Positions 1-10,340 of a stretch of 64,000 nucleotides of DNA are shown piece by piece. The position numbers and the translations under genes were made by a program. The DNA is taken from contig JARFIW010001320.1 of NCBI GenBank assembly GCA_036346225.1, forward strand, positions 1,922,001-1,986,000, given 5' to 3'. Every line of letters starts with the position of its first letter. Position 1 is the stretch's first letter. The stretch comes from Platerodrilus igneus (taxonomy: Eukaryota > Arthropoda > Insecta > Coleoptera > Lycidae). The notes under the pieces were generated by a model. The model was not told the DNA's origin and did no database searches. It saw only the letters and a program-made list of their open reading frames with translations.

Positions 1-2113
1 GCAAAATAGCTGAATTCAATATTAAAATATTTGGCGAATACTAAAAAATTTGAATCTATTTTTTCTTTTTTTTTGTTAGCTAAATTTGGCTAGTTTTAGG
101 ACGGCTTTTCAGGTCATTCCGGTGAGCAGAGCTGGCAGCTGCTGTCCGGTATTACGGATCCCTCCTCTTCTGTATTTTTGATTGTGTCCTGTTAACCGGA
201 CGCAGTCCAAAATCAACGCTAGGGATACCATTATTTAAACCCTATTTTTAGTATTAGTTTCAGTTTGTAAATTTTTATTTGGATCGATTAATTTAAAGTT
301 AGATTTAATTTGAAAAACGTTTTCTTCGCGTTTGAACCCCATGTAGTATCTTCGAGTGGAGCATTGGGGACGTGGTCGCAAGAATAGCGGCCCTTATTTA
401 AATTATAATATTGAGTTTATAAAATAAAACGCGGAAAGTACATGTTGTCATGGTATTAGGTTTATATTTGTGTCCTTTTGTCTGCAACAATATAAAATAG
501 AAACAGTTTAACGTATTGAATGAAAAGAATAAACCACCTCTGTAATCTAATATGCGTGAATTTCGCTTTGTCAGTATCTGGGGCTTAACATTGCACTAAT
601 GTATGTCTGTAGCTTTCTTTTATATTTACAACTATAATACTGAAACTATGTAACATTGAATTTAATTTATTTAACTAATTTTAAGAAATAGTTATTTACT
701 GGAAAGTATTAATGTTTCAAAAGCTAGGATTGCAGACCTATTCTAATATGTTATAATAGATGTCTCTATGTATAGGTGTTATACAAATTGGAAATTAAAC
801 GCTACTAATACAATTGGAGGAAGTAGTAGTATTAGGGAACTTGTATATACGTAAACGATCAAAAGGTAAATTTAATAACCCACTAAAAAAGATATTTCTG
901 TTAAACCGTCAAGAAAGTTCTTTTCTAAAGCTTAATCGCTATGCTCTTATTATATACTACTACGTTTAGTGGCTTTATGAATTATCTCTGTCTGTGATAA
1001 AGCCCAATCTGATACGTAAAAATACAGGCGTCAGAAGCTTTAATCACCTAAAGCTAAAGGAAAATGTATTCATGGATACAACTGACTTTCTTGCGAAATA
1101 GTGAAAAATACATCAAGATCACTATATCATAAAACTTTTGAAACTTTAGTATACGCTCGTCTCAGCGTAGTACGTGACACTACGTAATAAATCTTCCGCT
1201 CGAGAGCAACATACATTTAAGCTGCTATTCTAAGTTCGCCAAATTGATGAATACTAATCTGAATTTTATTAGCTTTTTAATACTTCTTGTAACTGATATG
1301 AGCAACAGCCCCGGCATTACATAGCAGCTTAGGAAAAGCGCCAACTGCACAAACAAACAAGATTTGCATGCGAAGCTACGATAAATATCGTTATGTTTGA
1401 GTTCCTCCAGCTCTATGGGGTCGTACAAGTTTGCGTTCGAATGGGATGTTTGGAATGTTAAGTAAGTAAACTCTTGTGCATTGAAAGTATTTGTATTGGT
1501 AGAAACACTGTCATTTTCTAGTAGTGTCTTGATTTCAACGTACGTAGCTTCGTGGGCCTTCTCACAAATATCCGCGCGTCTATAGTGTTTGTTCGTAACA
1601 TATTTCTTTAAACATCTACGTTCAAAGTGGCCGATGGTATTGAGGTTTTGTCAGCGCGAGTAAACGCTATATGTTCCTTTTGGTACCCATCCACTCTCCT
1701 CCGACTCTTTCCACTTCCAACTCCTATCTTACACCACTTCTCACCTCCAATTTCCAACCTCCTGCCTTCCACCTCCCATTTTCAACATTCTTCACCGCCC
1801 GCTTACACCTTCTACCTCTAATTACCTCCAACCTCCCACTACCAACCTCCCACCACCCCTAGATTTGATTTTCCAAAGCCCTACTTGAAGATACTACATT
1901 GACAAGAAACGAGCTTTTACCTGGAAATTTTGAATTTTACCGAGCCCTTGTTACTCCAATCGAGATATGGTTCTTTAACGTGCGTGACAACACACGCGGA
2001 CCTACATTTACTTCTCATCCAAACGAAAGCGTATTTTGTAAAAATGATAGCTTAACATTCTTAAAAATACAGTATTGCCCGAAATAAACAGTACTGAAAT
2101 TGTAATTGTTTTG
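1..2113. repeat. 2.1-kb direct repeat, copy R1a
   Basis: This stretch is repeated almost base for base at 14894-17013. The match begins at the first base of the window, so the true left boundary is unknown. Differences are mostly single-base run-length changes and a few short indels. It has no convincing coding capacity; the short frames inside recur in both copies with no recognisable domain. A pyrimidine-rich CCAACCTCC-type tract lies at about 1686-1862. The right edge runs 44 bases into the left end of a mariner element and then stops. It could be part of a tandem duplication with a period near 14.9 kb or a pair of very long terminal repeats. I favour duplication because the edge lies inside the mariner. 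Confidence 0.9.
2070..2113. mobile_element. Truncated left end of a Tc1/mariner element
   Basis: These 44 bases match the left terminus of the complete mariner copy at 16968, including the terminal inverted repeat that begins CAGTATTGCCCGAAATAAAC after a TA. The match ends at 2113 and unrelated sequence follows. No right terminus is present nearby, so the element was cut off here by deletion or rearrangement. Confidence 0.85.
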
Positions 2114-2242
2114 TAACAATATCCTCCGCATCTTCCACAGTGGCAGTTGAACTGAGCTTTTTTATTTATGTAAACTCCCAGTTCGTTGCGCTTTCGACTA
2201 CAAGCTTTATTTTAATATTAGTATTAGGGGATTTTTAAATCC
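2114..2242. other. Unassigned spacer
   Basis: A short AT-rich stretch between the mariner stub and the first 808-bp repeat. I see no gene, terminal repeat or primer site in it. Confidence 0.5.
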
Positions 2243-3050
2243 TACAAGGAAAAGCTGTTTCGCATTCTTAATTTAATTAAGTTATTACGTGAGAGATTTA
2301 TGGTTGTAAATTCAAACGAACCCGAGGTTAGGAACCCTAAGCTTAGCCTGTATTCCGCAAAGGCATACATTTCTCTATGTCTTGGACAAAGTGCGCTGAT
2401 TGTTTAGCCAATGGAGGGGATACCAAGCAGCTCATGAAAATGTCGCATTTTAAAACATGGAATTTGATTACCGCCAATCAAATAATACGGAACGCGATGG
2501 ACTTGATTACCGTCTATCGAACAGTATCGAACACAGTTAAGCGATAATTGCGGGCAAAGTGTTCTTTTCGTATCCTTTCACCTTTCCTTTTACCTAATAA
2601 ACATCGCGTGTTTCATTAAAAGTTAATCGCATCCCGCCCACAATAATTTGGTTAGACCAATGAACTAACTCCCACACTACCCGGATCGACCTGAAGACGA
2701 ACAGAGAATACCTATAGCTTCAGCCAATAAGCAGGCAAACCCAGGTTTATTTTTCATTAGCTACACCCGTTAATGGCAATAATCGCAACCAAATTTGGGG
2801 CGTAATAAATTGCATCTAGAGTTACTCAATAATTAACGTCGCAGATAAAGCGTAATAAGTTTCAGGAAATTTATTAATCACACGCATTGTTGTAGACTTA
2901 TTAAGACTAGTGGGCTTGTGGAGATTACGACGCAAACTGCGTGCACGCAAGATACATAAAGTCTCAGTTTTATAACGCTTTAGCGTTACAAGAACTAAAA
3001 CCAAATGCTAAAAGAAACTAATCCAAAACAAACAAATTAATATTGAAGCA
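2243..3050. repeat. 808-bp direct repeat, copy A (LTR-like)
   Basis: This segment, from TACAAGGAAAAGCTG to GAAGCA, recurs at 3736-4544 in the same orientation at roughly 90 percent identity. Copy A has about 30 bases near 2843-2873 that copy B lacks. Two direct copies about 690 bp apart resemble the LTRs of a short or deleted element, but there are no clear TG...CA ends and no matching target duplication, so the LTR reading is an inference. No coding sequence is recognised. Confidence 0.75.
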
Positions 3051-3735
3051 CTATTACATTGTTATGGGGTCCCCATTCCTTCAGGGCAAGTTAAAATTGA
3101 ATAACTTAACACTAACTTCACCGGCAACAATATCTTTGGCGCCAACTTTACGCCATTTTTATTAGGGAGGTTTTCTCCTCATTAGGACCGTTCCTTTTTA
3201 GGTGTATTTTGTTAATTTTTTAATATGGTTCAAATTTTAGCGCCCAATCATGCGTTGTTTCTTACATTTTTAGCTATTTTTTTAAACTTTGAAGTGATCT
3301 GTAGTGTTCCTAAATCTATTTCTCATTGGTTGATAATTATTTTAAATTTTATAGTGTACATTTTGATATTTGAAAGTATTTGTTAGAATAATTCGGGAAC
3401 CACTTGCAGGTTTCTGAACGCATTTACGTTATAAGGACGCGTGTAGGAACGATCGATCGAGTCGACAAGTGTTTAACGACTTTGTTTTTAGCTTTCAAGA
3501 TGGCAGGTTGTAAAATTTCACTTGGCGGCTTTTTATTAAAGGTAATGATTTATGTTTATAATGTAGTTGTTATTTAAGGTAATCTTATTACATCTTGTAA
3601 TCAGAGCGTTGTTTTGGATGTGATGTTGGTACTTATTGTAAAACCGTTAGTTATTTAATCATTGAAAGAAATATGTGTTACCTGTTGCTTAGAATTTGAT
3701 GCCGGTTGCTTTACGTGTGTTTAATATAGGTGATT
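3051..3735. other. Spacer between the 808-bp repeats, with a primer-site-like motif
   Basis: No gene is visible. At 3136-3145 the sequence reads TTGGCGCCAA, similar to the TGGCGC start of retroelement primer-binding sites and to the motif at 62650. This would suit an LTR element whose internal part has been mostly lost, but no gag is detectable here. Confidence 0.35.
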
Positions 3736-4544
3736 TACAAGGAAAAGCTGTTTCGCATTCTTAATTTAATTAAGTTATTACGTAAGAGATTTGTGGTTGT
3801 AATTTCACACGAATCCGAGGTAAGGAACCCCAAACTTATAGCCTGTATTCCGCATAAGCACAGATTTTCCATGTCTTGAACAAAGTGCGCTGATTATGTT
3901 TAGCCAATGGGAAGCGTTGTATGGAGGGGATACCAACCAGCTCATGCAAACGTTGCATTTTAAAACATGGAATTTGATTACCGTCAATCGAATAGTACGG
4001 AACGCGATGGACTTAATTACCGTCTATCGAACAGTATCGAACACAGTTAAGCGTTAATTCCGGGCGAAGTATTTCCTTCGTATCCTTTCACCTTTTCTTT
4101 TACCTAATAAACATCGCGTGTTCCGTTAAAAGTATAGGTTAATCGCATCCCGCCATCAATAACTTGGTTAGACCAATGAACTAACTCCCACACTAGCCGG
4201 ATCGACCTGAAGACGAACAGAGAGTACCTATAGCTCCAGACAATAAGCAGGCAAACCCAGGCTTATTTTTTCATTATTAGCTAAACCCCTTAATGGCAAT
4301 AATCGCAACCAAATTTGGGGCGTAATAAGTTGCGCCTAGAATTACCCAATAATTGACGTCGCAGTCACACGCATAATTGTTGTCGACTTATTAAGAGTAG
4401 TAGGGTATAGAAGATTTCGACGCAAGCTGCGTGTACGCAAGATACATAAAGTCTCAGTTTTGTAACGCTTTGGCGTTACAAGAACTAAAAACCAAATGCT
4501 AAAAGAGGAAACTTATCTGAAACGAACAAATTAATAATGAAGCA
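3736..4544. repeat. 808-bp direct repeat, copy B (LTR-like)
   Basis: Second copy of the 2243-3050 repeat, same orientation. It carries a small deletion relative to copy A and scattered substitutions, so this pair is older than R1 or the 36-44 kb LTRs. It sits just upstream of gypsy-type gag fragments, so it may be the 5' end of that element, though the sequence at 8019 downstream is not a third copy. Confidence 0.75.
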
Positions 4545-4689
4545 TAATGAAGATTTTTCCTTTTTCTTCCTTCCCTCTCTGTATATTTTGTTCTCCCCGT
4601 CAGGTCTAGGGTTAATTTCTTTTCCTCCGATTTTTTTTATTCTACAACCCTATTCTAATTTCTATTTTGTTGTTTCGCTTCCATTGGTG

Positions 4690-5000
4690 TTCCTGAAGTT
4701 TATCTGTCGGATATTTTTATTCAAAATGACTGATCAGAGGTTGGTGGTGTTTAATATAATCTGTAAGAGACGGCAGAAGTCATCCGAAAGCATTACTAAC
4801 TATTTCGCTTGTATGACAGTCCTGTTTGGGAACTATGGTTCTTTTAGTGAAGATGTTCAATTGTCCGTTTTGCTTCGTAACCTTGATCCATTTTATAGAA
4901 CCCATTTGTCTACCGTCCACTCCTTACAAGAGTAAAGGACGAATGTTTGAACCGGCGAAGATTCTGGCCGATAATTCCGTATCACCTAGTCACGACTAAC
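4690..5000 (+). pseudogene. gag: Gypsy-type gag fragment 1 (middle part of capsid region)
   Basis: The frame around 4726-4930 contains ESITNYFACM, LFGNYGSFSEDVQLSVLLRNL and YRTHL in order. This is the middle of the retrotransposon gag domain, where the family reads roughly E-S-V-F...LF.RL...E..K...L.RNL.P.Y. It then shifts frame near 4935 into a segment that parallels the linker seen in the remnant at 31.9 kb. Residues before 4720 are a hydrophobic run with no gag similarity, so the long open frame starting at 4537 is not a true gag start. The normal N-terminal half of gag lies downstream of this piece instead of upstream, which makes the order abnormal. Broken by stops and frameshifts, hence a pseudogene. 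Confidence 0.6.
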
Positions 5001-5039
5001 ATACTATTACTGCTGAACCGGAATCAGCCCCTGCTATAG

Positions 5040-5610
5040 TGCCTAAGTCAGTTGCTACTCCTTTTTCGGCTTCCCACCAAGGTCTCCTAGTGTGGGAGTG
5101 GAACTTGAAATTTTCTGGTGTCCCAAACACTCTTACCGTACACGATTTTTTGAGACGGGTCGAAGAACTCCGACGAACTCACCATGTGCCAGAATTGTAG
5201 TTATTGGAGTCTGCAGTGGACTTGTTCGAGGCTAAAGCGTTACTTTGATATCGTGGTTACCGGCATAGGTTTTCTGACTGGAAGTCGTTGTCTAATTTAC
5301 TGATTCAAGATATTGAACCCCGGATTTTGCTTATAAGTTTGCTACTATTGAGGAAATTACTTTTGCTTCACATGACCGAATTGTTAAGATTTCTCCTACG
5401 CTTACGAGTAGATCCGATACTTCTTCCGTACATACTACTGTTCTTCTTCCTAGTTCTGTTTCTACTCGTCAGGTTATCTGCTTTAATTGCGACAAACCTG
5501 GTCATGTTTCGACACGCTGGACTCATCCTCAAGTACTCCACTGTTATGGTTGCGGATATAAGGGAGTTTTCGTCGCAACTATCTAAACTGTCACTCTACT
5601 ACTAATAGGT
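5040..5610 (+). pseudogene. gag: Gypsy-type gag fragment 2 (N-terminal part plus zinc knuckles)
   Basis: Across frames the segment gives KFSGVPNTLTVHDFLRRVEE, then LLESAVDLFEAKALL, then a DWKSL motif. The same order (W.K..G...L..FL...E, SA.ELF...AL.WYR, DW.SL) is seen in the intact gag at 40575-41591. Right after it, about 5475-5590 encodes a CX2CX4H knuckle (CFNCDKPGH) followed by a CYGCGYKG half-finger, the nucleic-acid-binding part of Gag. The stretch between DWKSL and the knuckles, where the capsid middle should be, is missing; a similar piece lies upstream at 4.7 kb. Several stops and frame changes make it a pseudogene. Family assignment to Ty3/gypsy is by likeness to the 31.3-33.7 kb remnant. 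Confidence 0.7.
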
Positions 5611-6108
5611 CTTCAAATAATACTTCAACTTCTGTTCTCAGCTCTAGAAGCCCAACTTCTTCTGCTTCTGATTCTACGTTCTCTTCTGTACCTCATCTAG
5701 GTCATTCTGCTACTGCTATTAGAACCTACTCTTTTTCGGCAAATATAGCTTCAACAAACTTTCTTCCGTTTTAGTTCTACATCCTATTCTACTCCTCCTT
5801 CTGCTCGCCTTTCTTATTCACTCTCACCCCAGACTGTACCTCCACCACCCTTACAACACCCATGTTTCGAATAAGTACTTGCAGCTAGCTTCTCAAGAGT
5901 TTGTTCCCGCTTTCTTAAATGATTCTAGTCAAGAAATTTCTGCCGTACCTACAATAACAGCTGTCGCTAAAGTGACGATAACTTCTAATTTAGTCTTCAA
6001 AGGTCCTGTTGAAATTCATGAACCTGTATCTGTAATGTCTGTTGCTGTTGCTGTCAAAATTTTACATATTCCTGCTTTCTTAAATGCTTCACTTATGAAA
6101 TTTCTGTT
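5611..6108 (+). other. Ser/Thr-rich degenerate coding stretch after the zinc knuckles
   Basis: Downstream of the knuckles all frames are short, but one alternating frame is strongly Ser/Thr-rich, as expected for a spacer between Gag and protease in a decayed polyprotein. No protease motif (DTG/DSG) was found. It passes into the 13-residue repeat region. Confidence 0.35.
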
Positions 6109-6840
6109 GTGCTGGCAATAACAGCCTTAGCTGAAGTGACGATAATTTTTAATACGGATAGAGAGGGTCCTGTTGAGGTTAGTGAGCCTGCTGCTGTCGT
6201 CGTCCAAGTTTTATCCGATCCTGTTTCGTTATCTACTATTGTTAAGAAATCAGTTCCAATTGTGGCTGAAGTTTTGTCTGTTCCTACTCCGTTGTCTAAC
6301 AGTGATGAAGTCCTACTTGATTCTACTTCTTTATCGGACGTTCAGGTAACGTTGCCTACTCTTACTCATTTTCTCATGCTGACAAAATGATACTTGCTTC
6401 TTCTACTTTAACTAAGGTTGCTGAAATTCTAGCTGATGCCTTGTTATCTCATGTTGACGAAGGTCAACCTGAATTTGCTTCCTTATTTAATATGGATAAA
6501 GTTCTTCCTGATGCTGTTTGTTCTTGTAAAGTTGAAATTCTGTCTGGTGCTGCTCCTTTCTTTCATGTTGATAAACTTCATTCGACTCCTTTATCTAACA
6601 TTGGCGAAGTTCTACTTTATACTGTTTGTTCTTGTAGCGTTGATAAACTTCTACCCGATTCTGTTCCTTTAGGTAATGTGGTTGAAGTGTTATCGGATTC
6701 TTCTCCTTTTCCTAGGGTTGATATTCTTACAACCAATGCTGTTTTTTTTCCTAACTGTGATACTTCTAGTCCTCTATCTAACATCGTTGAAATTTTATCT
6801 ACTTCTGTCCCTCTAGTTAACGTACCTAAAGTGTGCTAGG
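6109..6840 (+). repeat. Tandem 39-bp (13-residue) coding repeat
   Basis: The open frames at 6109-6390 and 6387-6839 consist of degenerate tandem units of 13 codons with consensus near V-D-E-V-L-S-D-S-V-P-L-S-N. Between 6480 and 6830 seven or more successive units can be laid out, several exactly 13 residues apart and some shortened by one or more residues. The reading frame is kept over most units, with one junction at 6387-6390. Placed after a gypsy gag and its Ser-rich spacer, it may be an expanded linker of the polyprotein or a host-derived insert. No function is claimed. Confidence 0.7.
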
Positions 6841-8018
6841 CTTGTGTTTCTTTTCGTCAGGTTGATTCTCGTACAGCTCATACTTTTCCTTTTCTACCGT
6901 TCACCTTCTTACCACCAATTCTAAAAACAAACAGCCTTCTTCCATAACGTGTTCTGAGTTCCATAAATTACGACAACCACTACTATTTCCACCCTTACCA
7001 CTACTTTCTCAACTTCGTGCTACAACTCCTACACCTTCTGCTGTTCCTGTGTGGCAGAAAACTGCCCAATAGAGGCGGACATTATTCTATGCTCCTTCCA
7101 AACCGGAAGATGTATGTCGGCGAAGTCACACGCACACTTTATACACGCATAACAAATACACAAACACCTCTTACACCTACCATCATACACACAGGCACGC
7201 ATACACCCACACCTACTCATACATAACTACACTGGGGTTCTGTTGTACGATTTTAGTTTTTTGGGTTTTGTACTTGGTGTTTGGTGTTATTCTTTTGGTT
7301 TTCTTTTTTTTTGTTTTTTGTTCCACATGCCTCTCCTTTTTCTTTTTGCTGGTCTTCTTTGCTGTCGGTCCCTATACTGATTGTGTTTCGTCCATCCGCT
7401 CCCGTGGTATGTGCATTCTAGTCCGTTTTTCTTTTCTCGGAAACCACGACTTAGTCAACTTTAGGACTAGGAAGCATTTCTTTCTTTGGTTCTTCGTTTG
7501 TTGAGATTTTTGGTTACCACAGTTTGTAGTACACCGTTTCCTTTTACCAAAGTTCCTTCTCTTTTCCTTTCGTTCTCCCTTGTTGTCCCTTTGTTTACTT
7601 GAGGCTTGACCTTTGGGTCTTGTTTCGGTTGTCCCTGTTGGTTTTCTTCCTCGTTCCTTTTCTTCTTTTGAGGTTGATAACCGTACTGTTTCTTTTGAGA
7701 AACATCCGTCCGTTCACGACTGCGCAATGCTGAAGCCGTTCCACTTTAGTCGTCCTTGATTGCGTATTACCCGTCTTCCCTTTCTTCCTTCCTTTTTTCT
7801 CTTTTCTATTATTGGTCCTTCGAGCCGGACGAAAGCTCTCTTTTTTATTTTGGGGTGTTCCTTTTTTCTTTTTCGGTTTTTTTGTTTTGTTTTCGTAACG
7901 AATTTTCTTTTAGTTTTTAAGCAATTTTTTTTTCGTTTTCTCTTTGGTCTTTTTTAGTCCTGCCCACTCCCGTACTTTTGTTTTTCTACGCAGATTTGTT
8001 AATTTTGCTGGGGAGATT
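6841..8018 (+). other. T-rich non-coding tail of the gypsy-like element
   Basis: No recognisable protein. 7120-7215 is CACA-rich and about 7220-7980 is very T-rich with long runs. Immediately before 8019 lies GCTGGGGAGATT, a purine-rich tract of the kind that primes plus-strand synthesis next to a 3' LTR. The stretch could therefore be the 3' untranslated part of the element whose gag begins near 4.7 kb. No pol domain was found, so any such element is deleted or gag-only. Confidence 0.4.
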
Positions 8019-9112
8019 TGTTACGTTCCAATTTTGCTTTTAAAATTTCTTTGGTAATAAATTCCGTTGCTACTGTTAAATTCTTTAACATAATTAATCA
8101 TAAATACGCTCTCTAATAATTCCTCAACTTAAATCTAGTTGCTTTGAAACGACAAGTTTATGCTACAATTAAATAGTTTATATCCCGTTTTAGATATCCG
8201 TTAGTTTGTTAAACCTTCCGATAACGTATAATTGCTTCTCTTGTGTTTCCAATTTAAAGATTTGTCGAGATGATGGATCCTGTTTGATAGCGTGTTTTCT
8301 AATCAGATTCTCCGTTTCGCTTTTTTAGCTGGAGGGCAAATGGGTTCTTTCTTTGTGTAGGCCCACCTGTTCGTTGCCGTGAACCAGCTGCTTTTGTTTA
8401 TGGATCGCTGCTGTAGTTACGATGGCAGTGCGAATGGATCCTGAATACCGCGACGTTTCTGTGTTGACTCACCCCCGACGGCTTGCCAGCTAAGTATCCG
8501 AACACCTACAGGTATGCAACTCGTTTTCTTTTGCGTGACAAGAAAGTGACATTATAGAACTAGTGTTCGTCGCTGCGAATCGATATTATCGCTGTACAGG
8601 TGTGATGTACCATTGTTAAAAATGTCGGGCAGACACACACTTATTCTTTTATACTGATTGGTTTATTGTACAAACGGTGCTATGTACAATTTAAAAAATG
8701 TCTGACAAAAGCTCTCACACGTTAATTCTTTCCTACTAATTAGTTATTTTACAAAAGTATTAGGTGAAATTTTAAAACGCTTGACAAAAGCTCTCACATT
8801 TGATTTATTACTGATTAATTCTATTTTGTGTGAAATACGAAATGCGCACTTCATATGTAAATTCCTAAATTGTCCGTAAAATATAATTGTTTGGTGTGAA
8901 ATAATACCACTTAATCCATTGCTTTCGCTTGTTTGTACAGAACCCTTTATTTATCTTTATGTGTTAATAGATAATCGAGGGCGATGTCCTTTATTTTTTT
9001 TTGTTTTTCTTCTTGGTATTTAGATGAATCCACCCCTCCCCCTCTCCGTATTTGATAGTTAGGCTAGTATTTACTTTTCTTCCGGCTACGTCTAGGTACG
9101 TAGCAAGCTTCA
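8019..9112 (+). repeat. Left arm of a large imperfect inverted repeat (LTR-like)
   Basis: Read forward, this arm matches the reverse complement of 11708-12860. Clear blocks are 8330-8490 against 12190-12350 (GTAGGCCCACC, TTACGATGGCAG, CCCCCGACGG), 8845-8860 against 11955-11968, and 8968-9109 against 11708-11860 (TGTTAATAGATAATC, CTTCCGGCTACGTCTAGG). All matches mirror around about 10.35-10.41 kb. The arm starts TGTTACG after a G-rich tract, like an LTR. A related copy lies at 63157-64000. It may be an LTR of the upstream gag element or a Penelope-type terminal repeat; the sequence does not decide. Confidence 0.75.
8607..8840. repeat. Three-unit tandem repeat of about 78 bp
   Basis: Units start at 8607, 8684 and 8764 (GTACCATTGTTAAAAATG, GTACAATTTAAAAAATG, GTGAAATTTTAAAACG). 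Each continues with a block like GACAAAAGCTCTCACA and then TTATT..TACTGATT. Periods are 77 and 80 bases. The right arm does not obviously share them, so they expanded in this copy. Confidence 0.7.
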
Positions 9113-9376
9113 TGAGGACAAGAAAGAAAATAAATAATAAAAATAATAATAAAGATAAGAATGATAATATTAAGTAGACAAATTAAAGTGTAAAGAGTAT
9201 GTTACTTTGTTACTTTGCCACAAGACACCGTTTGGCTTAAATGGGTTGGTCTGCTAGTTCAGAGGTAACTTTACATACTCTTTACACTTTAACTTGTCTA
9301 CTTAATATTATCGTTCTTATCTTTATTATTATTTTTACTTTTATTATTTATATTCTTTTCTTGTCCTGATGAAGCC
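9106..9376. repeat. Long hairpin (about 100-bp inverted repeat)
   Basis: Left arm 9106-9205 and right arm 9263-9376 are reverse complements with few mismatches, both running CATSAGGACAAGAA...TAAATAATAAAA...GTGTAAAGAGTATGT when read inward. The loop is about 60 bases. The structure resembles a foldback element or two head-to-head ends of one element. Both outer edges carry a TCCTSATGAAGC sequence. Confidence 0.85.
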
Positions 9377-9402
9377 TCTTACAAATGTTGGCGAAACGTC
9401 GC
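9366..9402 (+). ncRNA. Candidate hammerhead ribozyme core (Penelope-like element type)
   Basis: CTGATGA at 9366-9372 is followed by a short stem closed by GCC and GGC and then GAAAC-GTC at 9393-9400. This is the conserved order of a hammerhead catalytic core: CUGAUGA, stem II, GAAA, then a UH cleavage triplet. Cores of this form (CTGATGAAG...CGAAACGTC) are known from Penelope-like elements. Stem III appears very short, as reported for such minimal ribozymes that may act as dimers. A weaker minus-strand partner (CTCATGAAGC with a perfect GCTACGT/ACGTAGC stem) lies at about 9075-9117. No reverse transcriptase or GIY-YIG gene of a Penelope element is visible, so this would be an isolated end. 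Confidence 0.5.
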
Positions 9403-9870
9403 GCTTAGTTTATAAAATGACACGGTTCCAATCCGGAATCATAAATATTTATAATAACTCCAGCCGTGAAAGCCCTCGACAATATCAGAAAATAACGCCA
9501 ATGTTTACTTGCAATCATTCTTTAAATGATTCAAAAGCAGAAAACTCCTTAGACAAAAACAACAAAGTTCCAATTTAATAAGGGGGTGACTCACCTGGAC
9601 CTAATCTCTTTGCTTTCAAACGGTTATCACATTATATTCGACCGCCGCGCGGAACTACACTGCACCTGCAGACGTATTTTACTTTTACATGTCGATCGCC
9701 ACCTACTTCTTCAATTCAGAAACGGAATCAAATTTTTCTTGGAGCTTCTATACTGTCAACCTCATTTTAAACGAACATTACGTCAAACCCCTCATAAAAG
9801 TTAACATTATACGAACCCACAAAGCCCCTACACCACTATTCGCGCACATACCTACAATTTGATGTTGGTT
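9403..9870. other. Unassigned sequence between hairpin and LINE end
   Basis: Several short frames occur, the longest about 70 codons, and none shows a known motif. It may be the body of the element whose end carries the hammerhead-like core. Confidence 0.4.
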
Positions 9871-9879
9871 TTTCGTCAT

Positions 9880-10340
9880 TGCATAATCTTGCTATTGAGT
9901 TTATGATCGAGGTGAAGCTCGACCATAAAATAGTGCAGCTAATAACAGGACATGGCGCCTTGAAAGCGTATTTGCAAAAATTCGGTTTAACTGACAACGA
10001 CCGCTGCGAATGCGGTGAGAACGCAGAAAGCGCAGAGCACGTACTCTTCGACTGCCCGCTCGAGGTGGAAAATCGAGGGTTAGCTGATGGGAAGTTAGCT
10101 ATAGTAGGGCTAGAATGGCCAAAAAGCCTAGAGGAAAGAGTTCTGGACAGCCATCAAATAATTTGCGGGAAGAGTCGCGAGATTGGACGGTGATAGCCGC
10201 GTGTAAATCGTAGGTTGAGGGGGTAGGGGGAGGATTGAAAAATTTTTTAATTTGACTTGGGCATGATATGACAAATGAGCATGATATAACTAAAACCTGT
10301 TAATTAAAGAAACAATAAAATAATTTAAAAAAAAATAAAA
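9880..10340 (+). pseudogene. 3' end of a LINE (ORF2 C-terminus and A-rich tail)
   Basis: The frame 9879-10193 reads LITGHGALKAYLQKFGL and then CECGENAESAEHVLFDCP. TGHG...YL..F followed by a C.C...H....C cluster is the typical end of ORF2 in R1/LOA/jockey-like LINEs, where it forms the C-terminal zinc-binding region after the RNase H-like segment. It closes at 10193 with a stop, followed by about 120 bases of 3' UTR and an A-rich run near 10312-10340. Upstream of about 9915 the similarity stops, so this is an ordinary 5'-truncated insertion. It is not the missing 3' part of the LINE at 18.3-22.4 kb in any obvious way. Confidence 0.8.

Noticed and set aside
1..2113. R1 repeats as LTRs of a giant retroelement
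   Set aside because: The repeat edge lies inside a mariner terminus, no primer site or polypurine tract borders it, and the interior is a mix of unrelated elements on both strands.
4537..4725. Hydrophobic N-terminal part of the 132-codon frame as a signal or membrane protein
   Set aside because: Only the part after about 4726 matches Gag; the upstream part is T-rich low-complexity sequence read through, next to an LTR-like repeat.
7467..7727. Minus-strand 86-codon Lys/Gln/Glu-rich frame as a protein
   Set aside because: Its composition results from the T-rich forward strand; no motif and no conservation.
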